From positions 868,001 through 932,000 of the forward strand of contig NZ_JAENJH010000002.1 of the NCBI RefSeq assembly GCF_016595675.1: a stretch of 64,000 nt of DNA, in the 5' to 3' direction. The translations under genes were made by a program, and so were the position numbers. The notes beneath the pieces were generated by a model that ran no database searches, had not been told where the DNA came from, and worked only from the letters and a program-made list of their open reading frames with translations. This document shows, piece by piece, positions 25,506 to 34,201 of this stretch (position 1 is the stretch's first letter; every line of letters starts with the position of its first letter). The DNA comes from Prauserella cavernicola. Its GTDB lineage: Bacteria; Actinomycetota; Actinomycetes; Mycobacteriales; Pseudonocardiaceae.

Positions 25506-26591
25506 TCACGCGCGCGTCTTCGGAGCGAACAGTCGGGAGATGAGCCGGGCCACGAGGTTGAGCACCATCACGATGATGATCAGCGTCAGTGCGGCTGCCC
25601 ACGCACGGTCGAGGGAGAACTGAGGCGGAACACCAGGGTTCACGTACTCGTAGTACGAGAATACCGACAGCGTCGCCATCCGGCCGTCGAACGGATTGAA
25701 GTTGTCACTCGACGTGATACCGACCGTGATCAGCAATGGGGCCGTCTCACCGATGACGCGGGCGATCGCCAGCGTCACACCCGTCGCGATACCGGCGAGT
25801 GCCGTGGGGAGCACGACCTTGACGATCGTGCGCCACTTCGGCACGGCCAGCGCGTAGGACGCCTCCCGCAGCTCGTTGGGCACGAGCTTGAGCATCTCCT
25901 CGGTGGATCGCACCACCACGGGGATCATCAGCACGCTCAGCGCGATCGCGCCCATGATGCCCATTCGGACCCCGGGACCGAAGATGAGCGCGAACAGGGC
26001 GTAGGCGAACAGGCCGGCCACGATCGACGGGATGCCGGTCATGACGTCGACGAAGAACGTGATGGCCTTGGCCAGCTTGCCCCGGCCGTACTCCACCAGG
26101 TACACGGCGGTGAGCAGACCCACCGGCACCGAGATCAGCGCGGCGAGCGCCGTGATGATCAGCGTGCCCATGATGGCGTGGTAGGCACCGCCGCCCTCGC
26201 CGACGATCCCGCGCATCGAGTACGAGAAGAACTCGGTGTCGAACCGGGCGAGGCCGTTGGACAGCACCGTCACCACGACGGAGATCAGCGGCAGCAGAGC
26301 CAGCAGGAACGCGCACGTCACCACCGCGGTGACGAGCCGGTCGGTGGCCTTTCGCGGCCCCTCGACCACGCGCGACCACAGGTAGATGACGGCCGTGTAG
26401 ACGAGCGCGCCCACCACGGCGGCCCCCGCGGGGCTCCAGTCGGCGAACTGCCACAGACCCAGCGCGGCCAGCGCGACGATCGCCAGTGTCAGCGGCGCCG
26501 CTCCCCTCGGCAGCTGTCCCGCGGTGAGCGGAGCGCCTGTGAGCGGTGTGTAGAGGTCGGATTCGGAGCTCTGTGAGGTAGGAGTCGGCAT
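25506..26591 (-). CDS. pstA: Phosphate ABC transporter, permease PstA
   Basis: A 361-residue permease with eight or so hydrophobic segments. The N-terminal 40 residues are hydrophilic and longer than in many PstA proteins. The permease domain has PVGLLTAVYLVEYGRGKLAKAITFFVDVMTGIPSIVAGLFAY and the EAA-like loop ELREASYALAVPKWRTIVKVVLPTALAGI. With PstC it forms the phosphate channel. Its start shares a base with the end of pstC. Confidence 0.93.
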   Translation of the reverse strand: MPTPTSQSSESDLYTPLTGAPLTAGQLPRGAAPLTLAIVALAALGLWQFADWSPAGAAVVGALVYTAVIYLWSRVVEGPRKATDRLVTAVVTCAFLLALLPLISVVVTVLSNGLARFDTEFFSYSMRGIVGEGGGAYHAIMGTLIITALAALISVPVGLLTAVYLVEYGRGKLAKAITFFVDVMTGIPSIVAGLFAYALFALIFGPGVRMGIMGAIALSVLMIPVVVRSTEEMLKLVPNELREASYALAVPKWRTIVKVVLPTALAGIATGVTLAIARVIGETAPLLITVGITSSDNFNPFDGRMATLSVFSYYEYVNPGVPPQFSLDRAWAAALTLIIIVMVLNLVARLISRLFAPKTRA

Positions 26592-27535
26592 CAGTTGGCT
26601 CCCGAGAATTCCTTGCGGCGGTTGATCACCGCGCGAGCCACCATGTTCACGGCCAGCGTGATCGCGAAGAGGACCAGACCCGATGCGATCAGCGTGTTCA
26701 CCGCGATGCCCGACGACTCGGGGAACTGGAGCGCGATGTTCGCCGCGATCGTCGAGGGGTTGGCACTGCTGATCAGGTTGAAGGTGACGCCGCCGGAGAC
26801 GGAGAGCACGATGGCGACGGCCATCGTCTCGCCGAGCGCGCGGCCGAGGCCCAGCATCGAGGCACCGATGATGCTCGAGCGGCCGAACGGCAGCGCCGCC
26901 ATCCGGATCATCTCCCAGCGGGTGGCGCCGAGAGCGAGCGATGCCTCCTCGTGCAGACGCGGAGTCTGCCGGAATGCCTCACGCACCACGGCGGTGATGA
27001 TCGGCAGGATCATCACGGCGAGCACGATGACCGCCACGAGCATCGTGCGGCCGGTGGCCGACGGTGGGCCCGCGAACAGCGGGATGAACCCGAGGTTCTC
27101 GGCGAGCCAGTTCGCCGGCTCGACCGTCAGCGGCGCGAGCACGGTGAAACCCCAGAGGCCGTAGATGATGCTCGGCACCGCGGCCAGCAGGTCGATCAGG
27201 TATCCGAGACCCGCGGCGATGCGGCGCGGCGCGTAGTACGTGATGAACAGGGCGATCGCGACCGCCAGCGGCGACGCGATCAGCAGAGCGAAGACGGCCG
27301 AGATCAGAGTGCCGAACAGCAGCGGCCAGACGTAGACCGCCACCCCCTCGCCACCCGGGATGTCCTCGGCGGGGGCCGTGAGCGACGGCCAGGCCTCGAC
27401 GAGCAGGAACGCGGCGACCCCGGCGAGGACCACGAGGATGAGCACGCCCGCCCCCGTGGAAGCGCCGGCGAAAATGCGGTCCCCGGGCCGTTGCGGCACC
27501 TTCGGTGCCTTCGGCCTCGTTGTGCTGGGCGGCAC
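26591..27535 (-). CDS. pstC: Phosphate ABC transporter, permease PstC
   Basis: A 314-residue permease, six to seven hydrophobic segments. Typical PstC stretches are AAVPSIIYGLWGFTVLAPL and the cytoplasmic loop LHEEASLALGATRWEMIRMAALPFGRSSIIGASMLGLGRALGETMAVAIVL. It pairs with PstA. An inverted repeat stands between pstS and pstC, so pstC-A-B may be transcribed less than pstS, a common arrangement for binding-protein operons. Confidence 0.94.
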   Translation of the reverse strand: MPPSTTRPKAPKVPQRPGDRIFAGASTGAGVLILVVLAGVAAFLLVEAWPSLTAPAEDIPGGEGVAVYVWPLLFGTLISAVFALLIASPLAVAIALFITYYAPRRIAAGLGYLIDLLAAVPSIIYGLWGFTVLAPLTVEPANWLAENLGFIPLFAGPPSATGRTMLVAVIVLAVMILPIITAVVREAFRQTPRLHEEASLALGATRWEMIRMAALPFGRSSIIGASMLGLGRALGETMAVAIVLSVSGGVTFNLISSANPSTIAANIALQFPESSGIAVNTLIASGLVLFAITLAVNMVARAVINRRKEFSGAN

Positions 27536-27568
27536 TTGGATTCCCTTCTAACCCTTCTCAAAGCGTGT

Positions 27569-27605
27569 GTCCGGGTGGCCACCAAGAAGAGGTGACCACC
27601 CGGAC
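27569..27605 (-). terminator. Hairpin between pstS and pstC
   Basis: A 15-base inverted repeat with one mismatch (GTCCGGGTGGCCACC at 27569-27583 with 27591-27605) lies 17 bases past the pstS stop. It probably acts as a partial terminator or an mRNA-stabilising hairpin, letting pstS be made in excess over the permease genes. Confidence 0.75.
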
Positions 27606-27622
27606 GCTGGAGCTGTTGTTAC

Positions 27623-28720
27623 TCAGCTGTTCGCGGAGATCGCGTCGACCGCGGGCTGGATCTGCTCACGCAGCTTGTCCGAGATGGGAGCCGAGCCGGC
27701 AGCGTCGGCCGATGCCTTCTGGCCCTCTTCGCTGATGATGTAGTTGAAGTACGACTTCACGAGTTCGGCCTTGTTGGCGTCGTCGTAGTTGGCGCAGGCG
27801 ATGCCGTACGACACGAGGACGATCGGGTAGGTGCCGGCCTCGGTGGTGTCGCGGGCCAGATCGTAGGCGAAGCTGTACTCGCCACGGCCCTCGTGCCGCT
27901 CCGACACGTCCACGACCGCCGCGGCGGCCTCGGGCGAGTAGGCGACGAACTCCTCGCCGACGCCGACCTTGACGGTGCTCAGCTCGCCGGCCTGGCTGGC
28001 GTCGGCGTAGCCGATGGTGCCGTTGCCGTTGGACACGGCCTGGATGACACCCGAGGTGCCCTGGGCGGCCTCGCCACCCGGCACAGGCCAGTCACCGCTG
28101 GCCTCGTGCGGCCAGTCGGCCTCGGCCGTGGCCGTGAGGTACTCGGTGAAGTTCTCGGTCGTTCCCGACTCGTCGGAGCGGTTCACCGGGGTGATCGCGG
28201 TGTCCGGCAGGTCGGCGTTCGGGTTGTCCTCGGCGATGGCCGGGTCGTTCCACTTCTTGATCTGCTGGTTGAAGATCTTGGCGATCGTCGCGGGCTTGAG
28301 GTTCAGCTCGTCGACACCGTCCAGCTTGAAGACCACGGCGATCGGCGAGACGTAGGCCGGGACCTCGACGAGCTCGCCGCAACGCTCCTTGGCCTTGGCC
28401 AGCTCCTCGTCGTCCAGGTACGAGTCGGTGCCACCGAAGTCGGAACCGCCGCTGATGAACTGCTCACGACCGCCGCCCGAGCCGATCGGGTCGTAGTTGA
28501 CCGTCGCGTCGCCGTTCTGGCCGATGAAGCCTGCCTGCCAGGCCTGCTGGGCGGCCTCCTGCGAGCTGGCGCCTGCGCCGGAGATCGTGCCCGACAGGCC
28601 CTCGCCGGAGCCCCCGCTGCCGCTGCCCTGCTCGTTGGCCGAGCCGCAGGCCGCCAGGCCGAAGGTGAGCGCGGCTGCCGCTGGGAGGGCGAAAACGCGG
28701 CCCAGGGTGGTACGCTTCAC
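27623..28720 (-). CDS. pstS: Phosphate-binding lipoprotein PstS
   Basis: A 365-residue binding protein. GTG 28720 is chosen (AGAGG seven to eight bases upstream; the protein starts KRTTLGRVF after Met and has a lipobox LAAC with Cys25). The frame upstream of it is promoter DNA. PstS signatures are GTISGAGASSQEAAQQAW near residue 44, YDPIGSGGGREQFISGGSDFGGTD near 73 and NRSDESGTTENFTEYL near 178. It captures phosphate outside the membrane for PstCAB. Two 11-base PHO-box-like units lie about 100 bases upstream. Confidence 0.95.
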   Translation of the reverse strand: MKRTTLGRVFALPAAAALTFGLAACGSANEQGSGSGGSGEGLSGTISGAGASSQEAAQQAWQAGFIGQNGDATVNYDPIGSGGGREQFISGGSDFGGTDSYLDDEELAKAKERCGELVEVPAYVSPIAVVFKLDGVDELNLKPATIAKIFNQQIKKWNDPAIAEDNPNADLPDTAITPVNRSDESGTTENFTEYLTATAEADWPHEASGDWPVPGGEAAQGTSGVIQAVSNGNGTIGYADASQAGELSTVKVGVGEEFVAYSPEAAAAVVDVSERHEGRGEYSFAYDLARDTTEAGTYPIVLVSYGIACANYDDANKAELVKSYFNYIISEEGQKASADAAGSAPISDKLREQIQPAVDAISANS

Positions 28721-28818
28721 AGTTAACCTCTTCCAAGTCTCCGCGGCAGGCAGACGCCTCCGCTGGGGAATCCTCACGTGGTCGGACGCTATGGGCGGCA
28801 CATGACACCGCAGCGCTG

Positions 28819-28840
28819 CGTGGATGAACGAAGCCTGAAC
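28819..28840 (-). promoter_or_regulatory. PHO-box-like direct repeats upstream of pstS
   Basis: On the minus strand two adjacent 11-base units read GTTCAGGCTTC and GTTCATCCACG. The second fits the Streptomyces PHO-box unit G(G/T)TCAYYYR(G/C)G at every position and the first shares the GTTCA core. The site is about 100 bases upstream of the pstS GTG, where PhoP binding would activate the operon. Confidence 0.6.
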
Positions 28841-28964
28841 GAAACGCGACGAAGAGGCGACATCACAGCGACATAACAGAGAAGTGACTCTCTGTTGTCC
28901 GGATGAGTGATCGCCGACGTATAGAACATGACAACTGGGTGATCAGTGGTTGTCGATTGCCCGC

Positions 28965-29627
28965 TTACACGTCACTGCCGGTGTATCCAGGCATCCTTCC
29001 GGTGACCACGAACACGATCCGGCGAGCCACCGAGACGGCGTGGTCGGCGTAGCGCTCGTAGAACCGGCCCAGCAGGGTCACGTCCACGGCGGTCGCGACG
29101 CCGTGCGGCCAGTCCTTGTCCATGATCACGCTGAACAGGTTGCGGTGGATGTCGTCCACCTCGTCGTCGTCGGCCTCGATGCTGCGAGCCGCCTCGACGT
29201 CCTTGGTGCGGATCACTTCCTCGGCCTTGCGGGCCAGCCGGACATCGACCTCGCCCATCTTGGCGAAGGCGGCGCGGACCTGCTCGGGAAGAACCGGGTC
29301 CGGGTGGCGTCGCCTCGCGGCCTTCGCGACGTGCAGCGCAAGGTCGCCCATGCGCTCCAGGCTCTCGGCCGCGTGCAGTGCCGCCACGACGATCCGGAGG
29401 TCGGTGGCCACGGGCGCCTGCAGTGCGAGGAGGGCGTAGGCCTTTTCCTCGCAGTCGGCGCGCGCGTCATCGACCTTGACGTCGTCGCTGATGACCTGCT
29501 CGGCCAGCTTCAGGTCCGAGTCCAACAGTGCTCGGGTCGCCCGCTCCATGGCGTCAGCGACCTGGCTCGACATACCGGAAAGCCGGTCGGCAAGGTTGTC
29601 GAGTTCAACGTGGTAAGCCTCGCGCAT
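28965..29627 (-). CDS. phoU: Phosphate signalling protein PhoU
   Basis: A 220-residue all-helical protein with two PhoU repeats (about 10-100 and 115-205). It starts MREAYHVELDNLADRLSGM, has LERMGDLALHVAKAARRR near residue 90 and GRFYERYADHAVSVARRIVFV near 187; the E/D-rich helices bind metal. PhoU damps the phosphate-starvation response and links PstB to the PhoR kinase. It lies upstream of pstS on the same strand with a 244-base gap holding the PHO box, so it has its own promoter or is transcribed with the LCP gene before it. Confidence 0.93.
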   Translation of the reverse strand: MREAYHVELDNLADRLSGMSSQVADAMERATRALLDSDLKLAEQVISDDVKVDDARADCEEKAYALLALQAPVATDLRIVVAALHAAESLERMGDLALHVAKAARRRHPDPVLPEQVRAAFAKMGEVDVRLARKAEEVIRTKDVEAARSIEADDDEVDDIHRNLFSVIMDKDWPHGVATAVDVTLLGRFYERYADHAVSVARRIVFVVTGRMPGYTGSDV

Positions 29628-29731
29628 GCCGCAGACTCTACGACCCGGTAGGCACGGCCGCCGAATTGCCAAATGAACCTGAGGTGAACCCCGGCTAACT
29701 CTTTCGGGGACAGCTGCTACACCGGTTCGGG

Positions 29732-32700
29732 TTACTCCGAGGAGTCCGCCGCCTGCTGCTCTCCGGGGCCGGGCTCCGGCTCGGCGGGCTCCTCGCCGGG
29801 CAGCGGCGTGTTGTCGATGAGGGCCTTGAAGAGGTCCGCGGTGTCCTGCTCCAGCAGCTCCTCGTTCGAGTTCTCGTTGGCCTCGCCGACGGTGGGCACG
29901 GTCATGAACTCCACCGCTCCCGCGCTGAGGCCCTGCATCGACTGGGCGAGCGTGAGCAGCTGGTCCACACCGATGTTCTCGCCGAACGTCGACCTGGCGA
30001 AGGCGTTGACGAACCCGGTGAGCTTGCCGACGTCGAGCAGCACGTCGCGGGAGAGCGTGGCGCTCAGCAGCGAGGACATGAACTCCTGCTGCCGCGACAT
30101 GCGCCCGTAGTCGGAGAACGTCGGGTCGCTGTAGACCTTGCGGGCGCGCACGAAGTTGAGCGCCTGGTCGCCGCGCAGCACCACGTCGCCCGTCTCGGCG
30201 ACGATCATCCCGAGCTCCTGGTCCTCCATCGGCTCGTCGATGTGCACGGTCACGCCGCCCACGGCGTCGACCATTCCCTTGAAGCCGTTGAAGTCGATGC
30301 CGACGAAATGGTTGATCGCCATGCCGCTGATCTGCTGGATCACCTTGGTGACGCAGCGGGGCCCGCCGACGTTGAACGCGGAGTTGAGCTTCACCACGTC
30401 GGCGGCGTCGACGACCTCGCCGTACTCGCCGGTCTCCGGGTTCCACCGCTCGCACTCGGGGCGCGAGATCTCCAGGTCGCGGGGGAAGGAGACGACGACG
30501 GCCCGCTTCCGGTCCTTGGGGATGTGGGCGAGCATCACCGTGTCGGAGCGTGCTCCGGGGACGCCGTCTGGGTCGCCGACGTTGTCCTCCACCTCGGCGC
30601 CCTCGCGGGTGTCGGAGCCGACGATCAGGAAGTTCTCGTCGCCGAGCTGGCCCTGCGCGTTCTGGATGTCCTTGGAGTTCTGGTCGAGCGCGGCGATCTC
30701 GTTGAACTGCGAGTTGAACCAGGTCTTCGCGCCCCAGGCGATGCCGGTGGCGATGAAGACCAGAACAGCGAGCGTGATCGCCGTGACCCGCGCGGCGAGC
30801 AGCGTCCGGTTGTTGCGGCGCTCCTTCTTCTCCTGCAGGCGGGTCTGCGGCGAGGCCTGCTGGTCGTCACTCTCGGTCTCGGGCTCCTCGTCCTGGACGA
30901 GCGCCGAGCCGCGCTGGCCCACGACGGAGGTCGCGACGGTGACGGCGCGATGCAGCTTCGTGCGGGTCTGTTCGAAGCGCGCGACGAGCTTGTCGCGGCG
31001 GTCCCTCCGCTCCTGCTCCTCGGCTTCCAGCTCGTCGTGCGCCGCCGAGAACCGGGCGAGCGAGTTGTCGATCTTGCGCTTGTACTTCGTGGTGTCGTCG
31101 ACCGGCTCGAGCTGGTCGGTCATCGTCAGCCGGTCCTCGATCGAGGGCGTCGGAGGCGGCTGGAGTGGGCGTCGGGGCCGGGGCGGCGCGACAGGGCGTT
31201 TCGGCCCGGGCGCAGGGGCGTCACCGGCTTCGTCGCCGTGGTCCCCTAGCCCGCCCTCGAGCACGGCGGCGACGTTCATGGTCGAGTCGTCCACCGGTGG
31301 AGGTGGTACGGCCCGGCTTTGCTCAGGCTGCCGCGGCTCCGCTCGCGACGGACGCCTGCGAGGGCGGTCGGCCCGCGGCAGGTTGTTGCGAGTGGGCTCC
31401 TCGCCCGGGGCCTCAGCGTGCGACTGCTCCGTTCGCGCCGGATCGGCGTGCGGCGGCTGGGGTCGGGAGAGTTCCGGTCGTGACGGATCGGGGCGCGACA
31501 TTTCCGCTCGCGGCGGTTCCGGGCGCGACAGATCCGTTCGTGTCGCCTCGGCGTGCGGCGGCAGGGGGCGCGCTTGCCCCGCTCGTGGCGCTTCGGCGCG
31601 CAGAGACTCCGCTCGCGGCGGTTCGGCGCGTGAGGACTCCGCTCGCGGCGCGTCGGGACGCGACGGCTCCGCTCGCGGCGGTTGGGGGCGAGCCGGGGGC
31701 TGGTGCGGAGCCTGCGGGCGCGACAAGTCGGGGCGCGCCGGATCTGGCCGCGAGCGCTCCACTCGCGGCGGCTCCGCCAGGCCCGGTTCGGGCAGGGAGC
31801 GTTCCGATCGCCGCGTGTCCTGCCGTGGCGGCTCCGCTCGCGGCGGGCCAGGGCGGCGCGGTTCCGGGCGCGACAGTTCGGGATGCGACGGCTGATGTGA
31901 CGGTTCCGGAGGAGAAGGTTCCCCGCGCGGCCCCCGTGGCGGTTCCGCTCGCGAGCCATTTGCGCGTGGCGGTTCCGATCGAGGCGGTTCCACCAATGAC
32001 GGCGGAGCGTGTGGCGGCTCCGGGCGCAAGCCGTTGGCGCGCGGTTGGTCCGTTCGCGGCGGTGCCGCGTGTGGCGGCTCCGCTCGCATCCCCGCTGCAC
32101 GCGGATGGTCCGCTCGCGGCGCTTCCGGACGCGGCACCTCTGGACGTGACAGCTCCGGACGCGACAGCTCCGGACGCGGCGCCTCTGGACGCGAAGGTTC
32201 CGGACGGGACAGTTCCGGGCGCGACGGCTCCGCTCGCGGATCGCGTGCCGACGGCTCCGCTCGTAACCCTTCGCCGCGCGACGGCTCCGCTCGCGGACCG
32301 CGCGGCGACGGCTCCGCTCGTAACCCTTCGGCGCGCGAAGGGTCCGTTCGTTGCCGTTCGGCGCGCGGGGGTTCCGCTCGTGACGGTTCGGGGCGCGACA
32401 GGTCCGTTCGCGTGGCCTCCGCTCCCGGCACCTCAGGGCGCGACGGCTCCGCTCGCAGTCCCTCGCTGCGCGAAGGCTCCGTTCGCGGCCGCTCAGCGCG
32501 CGGGGGCGCCGTTCGCGGCGGTTCGAGTGGAGCCGGGTCGTGTCGGGGCGGTTCGGCGCGCAGCGCGTCGGCCCGCCTGGCCGGCTCCGCGTGCCTCGGT
32601 TCGGCGTGCGCGTCGTCCGGTCGGGAGGGTTCGGATCGGGGCGGGGGCGGGGACTGTTGCCTTCGCGACGGCGCCGACGGCGCCGACGGGGCCGGCGGGG

Positions 32701-33109
32701 CCGCGGGTGCCGGCGGGGCCGCGGGTGGTCCGTGCTGGGCCGGTCGGGGGTACTGGCCCGAGTTCGTCGGTTCCTGTCCTGGGGCCGCCGATGGCGGCGC
32801 CGCAGAGGGGGGTTCCTCTCGGCGCGGGGTCGAGTGGCGCCGGGGCCGCACCGCGCCGGAGGCCGGGTCATTTCCTGAGGGCGGCTCGACCGGCCTGGCC
32901 TGTCTTGGTGGGACCGGCCGCTCGCCCGTCTCGAACTGCGGCCGTCTACCGGTGTGTCTTGCGACGACGTCGGAAACGCTGATGCCGCCCTGGCCGTCGT
33001 CCAGGGAGCGCCTGCGCTTGCGTTCCGCGTCCTTGCGGTTCCGCTGCGCGAGAGCACGCCATTCGTCGGCCTGTGAACTCGTGCCGGGAGAGTCGGCGTC
33101 GTCGGACAC
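29732..33109 (-). CDS. LytR-CpsA-Psr protein with giant Pro/Arg/Glu repeat N-terminus
   Basis: About 1125 residues; GTG 33109 (GGGAG upstream) is preferred to an ATG at 33145. Order: short N-terminal segment, then about 440 residues of degenerate pentapeptides such as SRPEP, PRAEP and SRPEL, a 130-residue linker, one membrane helix near 765-790, and an extracytoplasmic LCP domain near 820-1040 with SDTREG, RSDTVM, SFPRDLEI, KLNSAFNVGG and HFVGIDFNGFKGMVDAVGGV. LCP enzymes attach wall polymers such as arabinogalactan to peptidoglycan. Ordinary members have 300-500 residues, so the cytoplasmic tail is exceptional. Its place next to phoU matches Rv0822c as I recall it. Confidence 0.9.
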   Translation of the reverse strand: MSDDADSPGTSSQADEWRALAQRNRKDAERKRRRSLDDGQGGISVSDVVARHTGRRPQFETGERPVPPRQARPVEPPSGNDPASGAVRPRRHSTPRREEPPSAAPPSAAPGQEPTNSGQYPRPAQHGPPAAPPAPAAPPAPSAPSAPSRRQQSPPPPRSEPSRPDDAHAEPRHAEPARRADALRAEPPRHDPAPLEPPRTAPPRAERPRTEPSRSEGLRAEPSRPEVPGAEATRTDLSRPEPSRAEPPRAERQRTDPSRAEGLRAEPSPRGPRAEPSRGEGLRAEPSARDPRAEPSRPELSRPEPSRPEAPRPELSRPELSRPEVPRPEAPRADHPRAAGMRAEPPHAAPPRTDQPRANGLRPEPPHAPPSLVEPPRSEPPRANGSRAEPPRGPRGEPSPPEPSHQPSHPELSRPEPRRPGPPRAEPPRQDTRRSERSLPEPGLAEPPRVERSRPDPARPDLSRPQAPHQPPARPQPPRAEPSRPDAPRAESSRAEPPRAESLRAEAPRAGQARPLPPHAEATRTDLSRPEPPRAEMSRPDPSRPELSRPQPPHADPARTEQSHAEAPGEEPTRNNLPRADRPRRRPSRAEPRQPEQSRAVPPPPVDDSTMNVAAVLEGGLGDHGDEAGDAPAPGPKRPVAPPRPRRPLQPPPTPSIEDRLTMTDQLEPVDDTTKYKRKIDNSLARFSAAHDELEAEEQERRDRRDKLVARFEQTRTKLHRAVTVATSVVGQRGSALVQDEEPETESDDQQASPQTRLQEKKERRNNRTLLAARVTAITLAVLVFIATGIAWGAKTWFNSQFNEIAALDQNSKDIQNAQGQLGDENFLIVGSDTREGAEVEDNVGDPDGVPGARSDTVMLAHIPKDRKRAVVVSFPRDLEISRPECERWNPETGEYGEVVDAADVVKLNSAFNVGGPRCVTKVIQQISGMAINHFVGIDFNGFKGMVDAVGGVTVHIDEPMEDQELGMIVAETGDVVLRGDQALNFVRARKVYSDPTFSDYGRMSRQQEFMSSLLSATLSRDVLLDVGKLTGFVNAFARSTFGENIGVDQLLTLAQSMQGLSAGAVEFMTVPTVGEANENSNEELLEQDTADLFKALIDNTPLPGEEPAEPEPGPGEQQAADSSE
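31330..32640 (-). repeat. Degenerate 15-bp (pentapeptide) coding repeat
   Basis: This part of the LCP gene codes for about 85 imperfect pentapeptides of the form [S/P]-R-[A/P]-[E/D]-[P/L] with Ala, Leu, Val or His variants. At DNA level the unit is about 15 bases, GC-rich (for example CGGAGCCGTCGCG and relatives). All three frames of the opposite strand are open over most of it because of the composition, so antisense ORFs there should not be taken as genes. Confidence 0.85.
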
Positions 33110-33291
33110 GCACTCTCCCTTCACAGTCTGGTCTTGGTCACCCACGGATCAGTTGATTGATCGTCCTGTGGACAGCGTTCGTTATCGTACGGATATCCGC
33201 CGTTCGTGACGACACCATGCCGTGACTTTTTTACGCAGAGTTGCGCTCGGCAGATTCCGGCCACGGGTGAGGGATCAAGCATCGGCACACG

Positions 33292-34071
33292 TCACGGGCA
33301 TGGCCGAGTGGCGTGAGTACGGAGAGTGGGAAGGAAGCGAACGAGGCCGCGCTCACGATGGGCCACCAGATTGCGTCCCGCACGCTTTGCCGCGTACAGC
33401 AACGCATCGGCTTCTGCCAGCTGTTTCTGTGGATCATCCAGGCGCTCGCTCGTGCCGGAGAACGGCGCCACACCAACGCTGACCGTCACGGAGAGTCCCG
33501 GACGTACGTGCGTCCACGGGAACCCGGCGACGCGGGCGCGAGCACGCTCCGCGAGCGCCACCGCCGCCGCGGGCCCGGCCCCCGGAGCGACGAGCACGAA
33601 CTCCTCGCCGCCGTAGCGCGCGCAGAAGGCGTCCGGCGGAAGGGTTTGCTGCAAAAGCGCTACGACTCGTTGCAACACCTGGTCGCCGACCTGATGCCCG
33701 AACCGGTCGTTGATGTGTTTGAAAAGATCGATGTCGACGAGCGCGACCGAGGGCGCGCGGAGCTCGCCGAGGCGCCTGTCGAGGTAGCGCCGGTTGTAGG
33801 TGGCCGTGAGCGCGTCGGTCAGGCTCTCGTGTCTGGCCTGCGCGCGCTCACGGCGCAACCGCTCCACTTCCAGCTGGTACTGCTCCGGGATCTGCGGGTG
33901 GCTGCACGACGCGCCCGCCCGAGCCAGCTCGAGCGCGGACCCCAGGTGTTCGTAGGCCCTGCGCCAGTCCCCCTGCGCGGCCAGTTCGCGCGCGATCGCC
34001 TCGTGGGCGGCCAGTAGCCCGGCGGGGTCGTGTGCCCCTGTCGCCGCCGGGGCCGCCCGGTTCACCGCCAC
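33292..34071 (-). CDS. GGDEF-domain diguanylate cyclase
   Basis: A 259-residue cytoplasmic protein. An N-terminal helical region (about 10-80) with a coiled coil (VERLRRERAQARHESLTDALT) leads into a GGDEF domain. Metal and substrate residues are DIDLFKHINDRFGHQVGD near 112-130 and the active motif GGEEF in CARYGGEEFVLV near 154; ALLYAAKRAGRN closes the domain. It should make c-di-GMP from two GTP. No RxxD inhibitory site is visible at the usual place (LPPD instead). The product is the ligand expected for the RsiG-like protein at 12.9 kb. The gene stands alone. Confidence 0.88.
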   Translation of the reverse strand: MAVNRAAPAATGAHDPAGLLAAHEAIARELAAQGDWRRAYEHLGSALELARAGASCSHPQIPEQYQLEVERLRRERAQARHESLTDALTATYNRRYLDRRLGELRAPSVALVDIDLFKHINDRFGHQVGDQVLQRVVALLQQTLPPDAFCARYGGEEFVLVAPGAGPAAAVALAERARARVAGFPWTHVRPGLSVTVSVGVAPFSGTSERLDDPQKQLAEADALLYAAKRAGRNLVAHRERGLVRFLPTLRTHATRPCP

Positions 34072-34183
34072 CGCGTTCCGTCTCCTCGCCTCATCCCCCG
34101 TGATGGGTATTCGTCTCGAGTGAGGCTTTGCTTGAGCGTGCGGATACGGCTGGAAAGTGAATATCGCTCAACCGGACTACGAG

Positions 34184-34201
34184 AGTGACCGAATGGTCAC
34201 T
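34184..34201. terminator. Short inverted repeat at the end of the VOC gene
   Basis: AGTGACC-GAAT-GGTCACT overlaps the stop codon of the minus-strand VOC gene. The seven-base-pair stem is weak for a terminator, so it is a tentative call. Confidence 0.4.

Noticed and set aside
31330-32640. CRISPR-like array
   Set aside because: The 15-base units are contiguous, degenerate and in frame with a protein; there are no spacers or cas genes.
30138-32982. Long plus-strand ORFs of about 585 and 605 codons opposite the LCP gene
   Set aside because: They are antisense shadows created by the GC-rich pentapeptide repeat; their translations are low-complexity and there is no ribosome site.
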